Notes: generated from the letters alone by a model not told the origin. Positions 11,931 through 22,403 are shown, counted from the first letter of the stretch. The stretch is 64,000 nucleotides of DNA from Aphrophora alni (GCA_963513935.1 OY740774.1:86762890-86826889); one strand, 5' to 3'. A program made the numbers and translations.

Positions 11931-14900
11931 CGTGCTTGTACGTGCCGATTATTTCGTTACGTATTTTTATTTTCCCGAATTATTTTCATTAAATAAAATG
12001 TGGGGATAAATTACTGTAGTTCATAACGTCCTGGGTTATCCCGCCAACCAGTTTAATCAGTTTAAACTTCGGTTGCGGAAATTTCGAGCGATAAGGCCGA
12101 AAAAAATATACTTTAGTCTTTACGTGTGTCTAGTGAATTTAGTAAGTTATTACATATTATGTTCCTTTATTACTATTGTTTTACAATTAATTGTCAAAGC
12201 TGGTTGGTGGTGAGTGGTCTTACAAGGTAAATAGTGATTATATTGAAGTGTCAAACATTTCAAGGACATGATTTAAGTAATCGTAGTGACTAAGTTAGGT
12301 TGACCCACAATGAGCCGTCACCCCCATAACCACCAAATGCCCATTACAGTTGCTACCAGATCAAACTGTTACAGATCTACAGGAATATTTACATTCTAAT
12401 ACAAATTTCATAATTACTCTATACAAAAGCTGAAGAAATAAAAACAAAATGTTATCTTACATTAGTCATTCCAGTTGTAATGTAGTAATGGAGGGCAAAG
12501 CTCTCGCATTCAACTTAAAAGTCAAATTACCTTGTGTCAGCGAAAGACAATTTTAATCTTTTAATCGGATTGTTCTTAGGGATCTTTCAACAGAAATCGT
12601 ACAAAAGAAGGGAACTTAAGTACCTTATCTGGAGACAACACGCTCTCCCTCCTAACTGCAAGGATGTCGCAAAGTCAACTGGTGGAATTACTTCAACGCG
12701 GAATTTAATGTGAGTTTCGTATTTAATCCTGGATTAACAAATCTTAATGTATTTTAGGAAAACAAAACTTGTTTGAAATCTAGGTACTGCTTCAATCTCA
12801 GAAAGGAAATATCCAAATTTGAAGAAAACAAAATAATGTTTTTTTTAAGCCAGCCCTTAAACCCAGATATTCTAAATGTGTTCTGTGTAGGTAAAGGGTA
12901 GCACAGCCAATCTGACTACTCAGAGAATTTGATAAAAGTAATTATTTTATTGTGTTCTGATAGCTGTTAGATTTAAGTCGTTACTTTCGTATCGAGATAG
13001 ACACTACGGTCAAGACTTTATATCTCAATAGAGTTGTAATTTGTTTTTTGTAATTTAGTTCGTCCAACTCGTAGTAAAACGGAGGGAGAGTCGAAGAATA
13101 AAACGGTAATTACCACGAGTGGAAGCTGACGAGGTTGAATAGAATGTATTTTCACTGGAAAATTTCATTTTACAACTTTTATTTCTGTACTACTCTTAAC
13201 TAAATAAATAAATAACTGTCAATAAAATTTAATAATTATTAATAAGACGATGATGTTTACCCGCTATTTGAAAAGCGTTATTTTGAAACCATAGAACGAA
13301 TGTGCTGGGTTTAAATAACTAATTAAATCAATATTTTATACAAAGACTGAATTTTCTTTAACAAATTGAGACGATGGTGAGATATTTCAGGACAAGTTTT
13401 AGGGTGGTGGAGGTTTGAAAAAGAGCGTTGGGCAACTGAACATTTATTTAATTAATAATTTCAAAAGTGGACAAATTTCATGAACACCTGTAATAAATGC
13501 AATAAAATCATTAATTTAAGCTATTTTGAAATTCTATAAAATTATGTACGTTTAGTTTGTTGAGAGGTTTTATTGACGAGTTTCAATTATTGTATATGAG
13601 AATAATAAACTAAAGATTGGCAGAAGACTATTGTTTTAAGGGGTAAAAGAATCGTAAAAATACTTCTTTATCCTTTATTTTATTTGAGTCAGTTTGTTAT
13701 TATCTTTGTACCAATTAAAATTAACCCTTGGTTTCGTTTTACGCATAACAACTAAATACATTATAGCGATGGCTTAATTTTACTAATTACAGACCGTAAT
13801 AACATAGTTACCCTTGTGTTTAATTACTGACAAATCCAATATTTGTGAGTTAGAAATAAATTATAACCTTAAAGGGATTTTATTATCCATCAAAATTATT
13901 AACTTAGGTTATAATATGCATCAACAAAATAATAACACTAGTCATTCGATTTTATAATTACAGAATAATAGAAAATCGCTCGTTATTTGCCACCGTTGTG
14001 AAAAAATTAAGATCCTTCAATTAACCTTAGATCAGTATTCTGGTAGCTCTAAGGTTTAAGTAGTCACTCGTCTGATTAGGAACGACAGAAAATCTTAGTT
14101 ATGAATTCCCATCGGGACTAAAATTTTCCTCTGTATCTTGAACTGAGTGATTAGTTAAAACCACGTTTAGCATAACGAGCAATTAAATAAGTGAAATTTA
14201 CTGGTTTCATCCTCTTGAAAAATGAAGCTTAACTTGCATCTTGCATTAATTTGAATCCCGCGTGGTATCAAGGGTGGGGGATAGAGACGCCTAGAGAAGG
14301 AACAGCAGTTCAGTTCGCTACATAGTCTTAAGCAAGGCGGAGGCTTTCGGCTCGCCATGAGTTAACCTTTAAATATCATCAAATGGGTTCTTCGCCTTTT
14401 GAAATAAAACGTGTTACAATTACAATAAAGTCGCCATATATATATATATATATATATTAATTGTAATAAGTCGAATGGTTTGTTAACAAACTAAATTCTA
14501 TTGAATAAATAGTGCGTTGTTTCTGCTCACCCATACTGACAAAATACATCGTTTTTCTGGTCAACGTGATTTTCTAACAAGCGAGTTGTTCTTCTAGGAA
14601 CAGCACAGAGATGGTTTTGGCGAAATCTGCAGAAAAACGCCACATACCTGAAGAAGGTTAGCTGAGAGATGTAGGGGGACAATCTTCAAGCACAGGATAC
14701 AGTTCCCTGGACTCCGAAGAGATACTTAGATTGACCAAAAATTAAGGGTAATTGTGAACGCGTGATGGTCACCAAAAGTTTTCAACAAGAAGACAGTTTA
14801 ACTTAATTGACTGTAGCTGCTGACTAGAGAAAATTGTACACTAAATTAAAGAGATGGATTTCCTCATCAGCTTTAAGTTTGAAACGTTCTAGTTAAAGAA

Positions 14901-16273
14901 AATATTCTACACTGAGCAGTCAGAACTTTCTGTTAAATTTTTGAAAAGTGATTTTCCAACGTAAGCGCTACTTAGCTAAGTACCGAAAGTACTTCTAAAG
15001 TTTAAGTACGGGAAATATTATGTAATTAACTTATGCCTCATTACATACCATGTTGGAGTATTAAATGTCTATAATCATTAAAACCAAGTAGAGTGAGGTA
15101 GAAATCCAGATAAGTCGATTAATTTCTAGTTAGCCACTTAATGAACCGAATCAATAAACATCTCGTAGACGTTCCCCCAACCAAATTCATTGAAATTAGA
15201 TATTTTCCTTCTCAAGTGATAAGGTCCTAAAGATCTTTTGAGAAGCAAATATTTTAAATAAAGAACAATATTTCAGATAGTTTCTACAGGCTGTTCGTAC
15301 ATTAATCTCTAGCAGTTACAATAGAACAATGGGTTGGGTTATTACCATGATGAAAACAATAACTTGTTAAGTACTATAAACACAACGTTCTAGGTTTAGT
15401 TTTAAGTCATAATTAATAAACAATATTCAGGCACATTGAGATGAAATAGTAGTTTATATATATATATATTTTTCTTCCTCAACCTCTTATAATCTTTTAG
15501 CATTTGCGAAGGTAGTCTATATTCACTTAAGGCCATTCGCAACTACTCCAATATTAACCGCAGCTGATTTTTCAGTTTTACCATGTACCATATTGGCTTA
15601 TAGTAATTGGTAAAAATATTCGACAAACGCTTTTTAAAACCATCCATAAAAAATCGTAGTAACGCAATGTCTAATTTTGTTACTAGCTTCCTCTAGAGGA
15701 CTGATCACCGCCAAAAAACACTCTAAAAATCGAAATAGTGGCAGGGTCGAAACTACCGAAGCAAAACAATTTTATTCGAAAATATTTGACCTGTGAAGCT
15801 TTCAGTTAAAAGTTACTCAACATTATCCTGTAGAAAGATGTTCATAATGGGGAAAATTGTCATTTTCCGCATTTTACAAAATTTAATGAAATTTCAAGTT
15901 TAACTCCGTCATATCTCGATTGTTTATCGGGATTTTAATTGGACATTTTTACTAAATAATCTTTAGGCAATGCACTAATCAATAAAAACCTTATTATTCA
16001 ATTAAAATAAAATGGCGGATTTGTTTATAATATTCGGTAATTTTCGGAAATCTTTTTTTCTTTTTTTTTCAAATTAAAATGTTGTGTTCAATCTTTGGAA
16101 TATTAATACTTTACAAATGCTATATTTTAGTTGGACACTTAAAGGTGTTTTTTGGAAAGGTTCAATTTTCGAGATTTTTTTTTTTTACCTATTAATTTTT
16201 TTATATAACATGTACACTTTAACATAAGCTTTTATATGTAATTATTTTATTTAATTTAATATAATTTAATCTT
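11931..16273. other. Intergenic DNA, no gene seen
   Basis: AT-rich with short (TA)n tracts at 14437-14457 and 15456-15471. A short open stretch near 12605-12712 and a GC-richer patch at 14255-14360 were inspected. Neither shows a recognisable protein, splice context or element ends. Confidence 0.5.
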
Positions 16274-16352
16274 GCCACACGTTGTGCGACCAAATATAAC
16301 ATAAGCAACTTCTGCTTTGCTATTTATTTTTAAATTACCTTTAATTATTGAA
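16274..16352. repeat. Tandem repeat unit 1 at the palindrome insertion site
   Basis: A 79-bp unit begins GCCACACGTTGTGCGACCAA and is followed directly by a second unit at 16353. The second unit is interrupted by the palindrome after 33 bp and resumes at 30980. On the minus strand each unit contains a TTTGGYNNNNCAACGTGTGRC motif that resembles the TGGCGCC(C)AACGTG primer-binding site of some Ty3/Gypsy retrotransposons. The array may be the leader of the LTR sequence at 31064-32449. Confidence 0.7.
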
Positions 16353-16385
16353 GCCACACGTTGTCGTGCCAAATATAACAATGAA
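16353..16385. repeat. Tandem repeat unit 2, left part, ending in target duplication
   Basis: The first 33 bp of the interrupted unit (GCCACACGTTGTCGTGCCAA and on). It ends with AATGAA at 16380-16385, repeated at 30974-30979. The unit continues at 30980-31027, giving 33 + 48 = 81 bp when the insert is removed, against 79 bp for unit 1. Confidence 0.8.
16380..16385. repeat. 6-bp target site duplication, left copy (AATGAA)
   Basis: AATGAA abuts the first base of the palindrome (A at 16386) and is repeated in direct orientation immediately after its last base, at 30974-30979. Inverted homology stops exactly at this boundary. Confidence 0.85.
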
Positions 16386-16435
16386 AGTAGTAAGTAAGGG
16401 CAGTATGGCTAGACGGTCAAAGGTCAGGTCCAAAG

Positions 16436-16945
16436 TTCAAAGATAAGAGATACACAACTTTGAGATCGTATTTGATGGTATTAAGTAAACAAAGATAAGG
16501 TTGGCGCCATAGTGTAAACAAAGATAAGAGATAACGAGTACAGAGTTAATGTGTGTAAATAAAGAATATTGATAATTAGTTATTAAAGTAAATAAAATGT
16601 TGTGGTCAGGGGGGCAATCTTTGTCAGAGTCCACCATTAGTTTAGGGGCAGTTTGGCCATAGTGTAAACAAAGATAAGAGATGAGAGACTACAAGTTAGT
16701 GTATGTAAATATTGATAACAAATAACGAGTACAAAGTTGATGTAAATAAAATGTTGTGGTCAGGGGGGGGGGCAATCTTTGTCCACCATTAGTTTAGGGG
16801 CAGTTTGGGTTTGACGTCCGTTTTAAAATTATAAAATATATATAGTGTTATCAGAGATGAGAGACTACAAGTTAGTGTATGTAAATATTGATAACAAATT
16901 ACGAGTACAAAGTTGATGTAAATAAAATGTTGTGGTCAGAGGGCT
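16436..16945 (+). repeat. Subterminal tandem repeats, left arm
   Basis: Three imperfect units of roughly 130-150 bp start near 16511, 16660 and 16845. Each runs from GTGTAAACAAAGATAAGAGA through ATGTAAATAAAATGTTGTGG. The first two then have a G run (6 or 10), CAATCTTTGTC and CCACCATTAGTTTAGGGGCA; the third lacks this end. AAAGATAAG occurs four times (near 16439, 16492, 16519 and 16669), so a GATA-type motif is clustered at the element end. Repeated subterminal motifs are often protein-binding sites in transposons and linear viruses; that role here is inferred. Confidence 0.75.
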
Positions 16946-19780
16946 TCTCAATGTTTATTGAATGTTATTGATTGATATCTAATTAGTCAATAATTAAAAT
17001 ATCATAATTTTTTTAAATTTCTCTATATATATATATTATTTATATTTATGTTCAGTGTAGTGTTAATAAATGCAAGTGTTCTTAAACGAGCTAATGCGGA
17101 GATAATTCTTTTTTTAATACAGCGTTCAATAAATTAAATAATAATATACTGTTACATTTATAATTTATTTGTAGACGTTGAAATATCATAAAACATTGAA
17201 ATAATAAATGTATCAACGTTGTTAAATATGAAATTGTTTCTAGTACAGATTGCTATGCATTGAGTATGATCATTATATTTCTAGTTGGATATATATAAGC
17301 CTATATATATATATATATATATTACACTTCTACTTGTCACGTACCTTTAATTTATAAAATATCTATTTATTAATACAATTATATTAAACTATTATTTTTT
17401 ATGTTTTATTTTTAAACTGAAAGTGTTAGTTGAATTTTCATTAGGTTTGGAAGAAATTATATAGTTAAACAGGTAAAATAAAATAAAATAATAATCTCGT
17501 GGGATTGTGCCAGGAATATGAGGGTCGTAGCACAAAAAATTCACTTTTTTCCACTTTATTGACTGACAAGTAGAAAAATAAATCCCAGTCAAGCTGCGGT
17601 ACATGGCGCCACGCGGAACACAATTGCCTATTATCTTCTCTTACAGTTTATTTATTTAACTAATATTAAACCTTATTCATAGAGTACGCAAATGTAGAGG
17701 TAAATCATAAAATAATCATCTGTTACTAACAATAGTGAGCAACATTGAATTAATCTAACCTAATGAAATTTCTCAATTAATGATTAAAATAAAACTTACT
17801 CTTCGATTTTATTAACGTATTTGTGATAAATTGTGTTTAAGTTTAGTTTTATTTATATGAAAACTTCTTACACATTAGGCTCAATTTTATTTATTCGTTA
17901 TAATTATAAGATTTTATGATTCAATAATGTCATGGCGATGCATTTGTTCTCATACTTTCTTGAAAACAATAAGTATTGTCCAGCACAAATAACACCTAAA
18001 TAATTAACATAAATAGTTTTTATGTTATGTATCTTTGTCATTCAAAGAAGAGATGAAAATATATAACTACATTTTAAAAACCAGCTTCAAAAACAAACTT
18101 TTATCGCTATTTCGTCATGCTGCAGAAATCATCTTTCAACATGAGAGAGCAACTGGCTCTCAAAAAATATCCGTGTAAGCAAAATGTCGAAAAATTTCTT
18201 ACTTGCATTTTTGACTTTTTATGTTACAAACATCTATTTCCAGTGTAAGACTAAAAAGTAGAGTGAAATCAGGACATCACCTTGACAGATTACTTCTTTT
18301 ATTAAAGAAAAAAAAAAAAAAAAAAACATTATTTTGCAATCACAAAATTGTATACCATGTGTGTTTTATCACACAACCGTTTTATAATCTGCATTTGCAG
18401 AAACAAATATTTATCTCTATCTGGAGGCATAATAGAGGTGGTGTCCTATAGTAGGTAACTAAACTATTGTGATGGATAAACATTGACTGATACAATGTTA
18501 TTAAACAGAAGTTAATCGAGTTAAACTTGTAAGAGAACTTCTGGTACTACTTGTAACCATTAGACTAATAATTATTCCTTCTACTTCTCTAATTATTAGT
18601 ATAGTTAACTTTCTATTTTACCATTAGATGAGATACTAACTTTGCTTACATAACATCTTCAATTATTATTAGTTTAGATTCTTGCTGGTTTGGTTTGTAT
18701 TATCACTATTTTTCTAAAATATTACTGAAAGTATAATCAACAGTAAAATGTTTAATATTTTTGAAATAAATGTCAATAGAAAATATTTTAAATGGTTTAT
18801 TTATAATAAATATTGGTTTTTTAACTCTTATATATATATAGTTATTTCTTCGATTTACATATGGCTTGGAGAAAAAAGCTTATGAACAATATTTACTTAT
18901 ATTCCTACATTATATACACATTTTGATTGAAAATTTACAAAGATTATTTAAAATGCGTATATAGTTTCATAATAGTTATATGAAATGATTGTCTTCGTGT
19001 GTTATTGATGGGAAACGTAAACACATTAGAATATTCAACGCCTATACTTTAAAAAATATAATTACATGTTTAGAGGTTTTGGTTTTAATAATAAACTTAA
19101 AACATTTGTCTTTCAAATTTAGGTAATAATAAAAAGAAGTATTGTTTTACGTGCCAATATGTTTGACACTAAAACGTTTCTACTGTTCTATATTGCTTAA
19201 AGTGAAATATAAAAATTCTGTCACGAAGATTCACTGAGATGTAATAAATGGTAAATATATACATAAAAATAAAACGTTTAAAATGTGTTTGTTGACGATG
19301 AGAGTAAAATATGGTAATATGTAAAATATGGAGATAAGTAATTTCATTACAAGTAGCTACTAAAAATTTAACATCACAAACCATAATCAATGTACGTTTT
19401 CCAGAACCACTCACATCCTCATTTGTTATTATTTACAAATTTGCAGCAACGATTTCACAAATAAAGATTCATTGAAACGCCTCATTCTTTAAAATAAGCC
19501 TACAATAACACTAATTAACTAAAACATAATATAAATAACCTTATTAATCATAATTAATTATAAGATTTAAATGTTAATTTTAGATTGTGAAACGGCGATG
19601 TCCATTAATGAAAAATAATATATATCTCTGAGAAGCTCAATTATATTTACTATGTTTTGGCAATTTCGAGTAACTCAATCTGAATATATTCCTTGTTAAT
19701 GGACCATTTAGTAAAAAATCCCTCTCTTACGTCTTACTCGGTCAGATCCATGTTCCTTTCAATCCTATGGTCAGAGATTA
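16946..19780. other. Left arm, outer non-coding stretch
   Basis: About 2.8 kb with no recognised gene. It contains a (TA)n tract at 17302-17322, which is 2 bp longer in the right arm, and a 19-A run at about 18308-18326. It also holds short AT-rich open frames (17392-17604 minus, 18221-18451 plus, 19169-19414 minus). The last includes SGSGKRTLIM, which loosely resembles a P-loop but lacks any supporting motif. If the element descends from a larger parent, this may be decayed gene sequence. Confidence 0.5.
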
Positions 19781-19786
19781 GAGTGA

Positions 19787-19861
19787 GCGCATGCGCAATA
19801 GTATCTAACCAAGCTATAAAAAACAATTCGCCAAGGGTTATTAATCAGTTCTTAAGTAACA
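19787..19861 (+). promoter_or_regulatory. Compact core promoter of gene A, left arm
   Basis: GCGCATGCGC (19787-19796), the core of an NRF-1-type site, is followed by TATAAA (19815-19820) and an arthropod-type initiator TCAGTT (19845-19850). From the first T of the TATA box to the A of the initiator is 32 bp, the canonical spacing. The first ATG (19861, context AACATGG) lies about 14 bp after the predicted start site, giving a very short leader. Mirrored in the right arm at 27496-27570. Confidence 0.7.
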
Positions 19862-19965
19862 TGGATGTCAAACCCAGCAAGAGACGTACACCATACTAAA
19901 GGAATAAGAAAATCAACTTTAAAACTAATTTAATTCCGGAAAAAACAGACAAATTAGACCAAAAT

Positions 19966-20679
19966 ATGGAAAAGAAAATCGTTAATAGAACTCTGCCTGT
20001 GCTACTTTTGAATACGTGGTATTCTCTTAATAAAAGTCAAAGGAAAGTAGCTATAATTGGTTTGGATATTGAAAATATGTTTGAACCAAGATTGCAATTA
20101 CGTAAATCAGATTCAAAAAGTGGAGTTTCACTAAGTATTTCTGAATGGAATATTTTACTACAAAAATCTGAATTAATTTCCAATTTTTTCATGTGTAAAA
20201 AACAAAGTTATGAAAATTTTGATTTGGATAAGCATCAAGTTGTGTTTCAAATGATGTACGGTAAAAAATCTATTTTAATTCGTGAACTAATCTGTATTCA
20301 ACCTCAGCTTTATCTACCAGATACACTCATTATTCAGGAACCTACATGGAAAGGATTGTTACAGATGTCACAATGCGTTTCAAACTACTTCAACTTTTGT
20401 ACTCTGATGTCATCAAATGTGTTCAACTGTTTTCAAGATGTTAAAAATATTGTAGTGAATAACTTATTAACAAATGTACCAGCAGATGTAGTAAAAGAAG
20501 ATTCTATTGTTAAAACTTATTTAGTGAAATGTTTGGATGAATTAGACATAAATGTTATAAAATGTGAAACAAATAATAAAGACTTGATTTTATCTGAAAT
20601 TAAAATAACGTGTTTAGATACTTTTGTAAATTATTTAAGATTACACTTGTTTTATAAAGATATCAATGAATGTATATAA
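19966..20679 (+). CDS. Gene A: unknown 237-aa element protein, left arm
   Basis: I do not recognise the family. The 237-codon frame is intact from ATG 19966. The promoter points to an upstream in-frame ATG at 19861, 35 codons earlier, in a good context, but that extension is closed by TAA at 19897-19899 (codon 13) just after a basic KPSKRR motif. So either the N-terminus is disrupted or the stop is read through. Residues 41-75 hold a block with PRLQLRKS, GVSLSISEWN and a following helix-like stretch. This loosely resembles the GISL...W pattern of the PC4-type ssDNA-binding fold. The C-terminus (216-234) contains FVNYLRLHLFYKDINE, repeated in decayed form at 22286-22369 and 22404-22460. There is no signal peptide or membrane segment. 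AATAAA lies at 20742-20747. Gene B converges from the other strand. Confidence 0.7.
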   Translation: MEKKIVNRTLPVLLLNTWYSLNKSQRKVAIIGLDIENMFEPRLQLRKSDSKSGVSLSISEWNILLQKSELISNFFMCKKQSYENFDLDKHQVVFQMMYGKKSILIRELICIQPQLYLPDTLIIQEPTWKGLLQMSQCVSNYFNFCTLMSSNVFNCFQDVKNIVVNNLLTNVPADVVKEDSIVKTYLVKCLDELDINVIKCETNNKDLILSEIKITCLDTFVNYLRLHLFYKDINECI

Positions 20680-20964
20680 TTATTGTTTCCAACATGTAAA
20701 ACCTTTGTATACATACTATGTACCATTAAGTATTATTTTTCAATAAAATATTATTATAAATTTCACTGTTATTATTATTTAAAAGCCTGTATTAAAATAA
20801 GGAGAATGAAATAATGAAGTCTTATACAGAGTTCAATTCTTATAATTATCAAATAAATATATATACACACACACACACCCCCCCCACACACACAAATACA
20901 ATAATAACAAAATATATAACAGATTATACAATAAAACTATTTAAACAAGAATATATACAACATA
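20680..20964. other. Convergent gap between genes A and B, left arm
   Basis: Holds a polyadenylation signal AATAAA at 20742-20747 for gene A and a CA/C/CA microsatellite at about 20869-20893. The stretch 20738-20785 (AATAAA region through TTATTATTATTT) is similar to 22144-22200 after gene C. This suggests that the 3' flanks of A and C derive from a duplication. Confidence 0.6.
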
Positions 20965-21315
20965 TTAAAAATGTCTTTGCCGTTTATTAGGCGGCTCGTC
21001 ATTTTCTTCTTCACAATTATTTTCTATGTTTCTTTTTAAATAATAGTTATATAAAAATAATGTCATTGAATCGGCTCCCTCTGTTACACTTTCGTCCCCG
21101 CTTGAATACGGAATTACTTCATCGTATTCTTCTACTACTACTTCTTCTTCTTCTTCTTCTTCATTACCCCCCTCACCTCCAAAATTTTCTTCCTCCTCCT
21201 CTTCTGTCAAATCTATTACATCGTCATCACTCCACGACAACCACCACTCGTCCATCCCAACCAACTCCTCAAACAAACTTTCATCCTCCTTCCACCATTC
21301 TTCTAAACCAGCCAT
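20965..21315 (-). CDS. Gene B: acidic 116-aa protein with SUMO-interaction-like motif, left arm
   Basis: An intact 116-codon frame with a purine-rich start context. The N-terminal third has two tryptophan-rich repeats, EEWWKEDES (5-13) and DEWWLSWSDDD (22-32). These run into VIDLT (33-37) followed by a glutamate run, which is the form of a SUMO-interacting motif flanked by acidic residues. More acidic runs cover about 38-63. The protein ends in EPPNKRQRHF, with KRQR (111-114) as a candidate nuclear signal. Acidic, aromatic, SUMO-binding and nuclear features would suit a transcriptional activator or host-nuclear-body antagonist; that is inference. Transcribed convergently with gene A and divergently from gene C. 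No homologue recognised. Confidence 0.65.
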   Translation of the reverse strand: MAGLEEWWKEDESLFEELVGMDEWWLSWSDDDVIDLTEEEEEENFGGEGGNEEEEEEEVVVEEYDEVIPYSSGDESVTEGADSMTLFLYNYYLKRNIENNCEEENDEPPNKRQRHF

Positions 21316-21618
21316 TCTAAAAAACTCACTGAACCTCTATATAACCACAAGCAAAATAATAAAATTCTAATTCCTTACATCGTTTATAAAGGTTTACCCC
21401 CTACTCTTTGTTACAATAAATAGTTATTTAAACGACTTTTGCCCACAAGTAAATACCAATATGAAGTTTACAAACAAAATGTTAGTCACATCTACATGAT
21501 TTTTATACATGTGTCAAAGTAAATATTAATCTGAACTTTACACTAAAAGTTAATTGTTTGATAATCAAACAGTATATAGTTTAATGTTCTAAGATAATAC
21601 GGTAAGGTAATACTCAGA
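21316..21618. promoter_or_regulatory. Divergent control region between genes B and C, left arm
   Basis: A 303-bp gap between two divergent starts. It contains an imperfect duplication spaced 70 bp apart: 21447-21490 and 21517-21557, both starting AAGTAAATA and continuing through TGAANTTTACA. On the gene B side a TCAGT initiator lies shortly before the ATG, with an AT-rich TTATTATT about 30 bp upstream (right-arm view 25995-26029). On the gene C side TATATAG lies about 40 bp upstream of a CTCAGA just before the ATG. Confidence 0.5.
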
Positions 21619-22115
21619 ATGGTGTCTCACATCTTCCTCCTGCCGCTAAGGGACAACGACATTTTATTTAAAAGGTGTGTTACAGGAAAGTTGGTTTTTC
21701 AACTAGGTTCCGATCTCAATTCTTTAGTTGATGAAATAGAAATTATAAAATATAAACTTCACGGAAAGTGTTAACTGTAATTGTATTAGTAAACGGCTCA
21801 AACCATAAAATAATTATTGATCGATTTGATGTGAGAGTTAAATTAAAATTTGTAATCACGTTTCCGTGCCATCGAGAAAATGTATGGCAAATATACATTG
21901 AAACTAGTTTTGACGGTGGTATACAGAGGGTGACAGCTTTAAGTAGCATACGTCACCATTCCTTGTTAAGAAGACTTCTGCATGGAGATGATCAATTAAT
22001 GGCTTACAACGATGATGATGGTTACGATTCAGGACACTCAGAGGAACATTCCGACTAAGGTGAAGAAGAAGTTAATATGGAAGATGATATTGAACAAATA
22101 CTAAACATTATGTAA
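21619..22115 (+). pseudogene. Gene C: unknown element protein with frameshift and stop, left arm
   Basis: An ATG at 21619 opens 51 codons (MVSHIFLLPL...) closed by TAA at 21772-21774. Open coding resumes in another frame from 21756 with no good ATG and continues to TAA 22056-22058. It stays open beyond that stop to TAA 22113-22115, in a strongly acidic tail. A one-base change in the A run at 21765-21767 would account for the frame switch. The C-terminal part has NDDDGYDSG and an EEEV...NIM end that is matched by a second copy at 22557-22712, so the sequence past the stop was once coding. The shorter 96-codon reading starts at GTG and is not favoured. Function unknown. The same lesions occur in the right arm. 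Confidence 0.6.
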
Positions 22116-22285
22116 ATTATGATTTTATATATATATTAATATTATTTTAAAACATTATTGTAAATTTCATTGTTATTATTATTATTATTTGAGATCATTC
22201 ATTAAATAATGCATCACACATACTATGTTTAAATAATTCAGTTATTTGAAAGTGTTAATATTTTTATTTTAAAACATATTTTAGA

Positions 22286-22369
22286 ATATGTTTGGAAATG
22301 TTTATAAATTATTTTAGATTGCAAATGTTTTATAACGATATTAATGAATTTACGGTATGTATTTTTTGA
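22286..22369 (+). pseudogene. Decayed copy of gene A C-terminus (copy 1), left arm
   Basis: The frame through 22286-22369 reads ICLEMFINYFRLQMFYNDINEF then closes. It aligns without gaps to the end of gene A (ITCLDTFVNYLRLHLFYKDINE, residues 214-235). Only this tail is preserved, with no start or upstream homology that I could follow. Confidence 0.7.
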
Positions 22370-22403
22370 AAAATTTGATTTTAAAAATGTTAAATAAAGT
22401 ATT

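Noticed and set aside
12600..12715. Short open stretch with mixed codons as an exon or LINE fragment
   Set aside because: Only about 35 codons, no recognisable motif and no clear splice sites.
19169..19414. P-loop-like SGSGKRTLIM in an 81-codon frame (and its mirror 27943-28188)
   Set aside because: Non-ATG start, Lys-Arg instead of the Lys-Thr/Ser of a Walker A motif, and no Walker B or helicase motif follows. Probably chance.
21060..21320. 86-codon frame opposite gene B (and its mirror)
   Set aside because: A leucine/histidine-rich reading produced by the antisense of the acidic glutamate codons.
21768..22058. 96-codon reading as the true start of gene C
   Set aside because: It begins at GTG, while upstream sequence with ATG 21619 reads as protein in another frame. 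A frameshifted gene explains both parts better.
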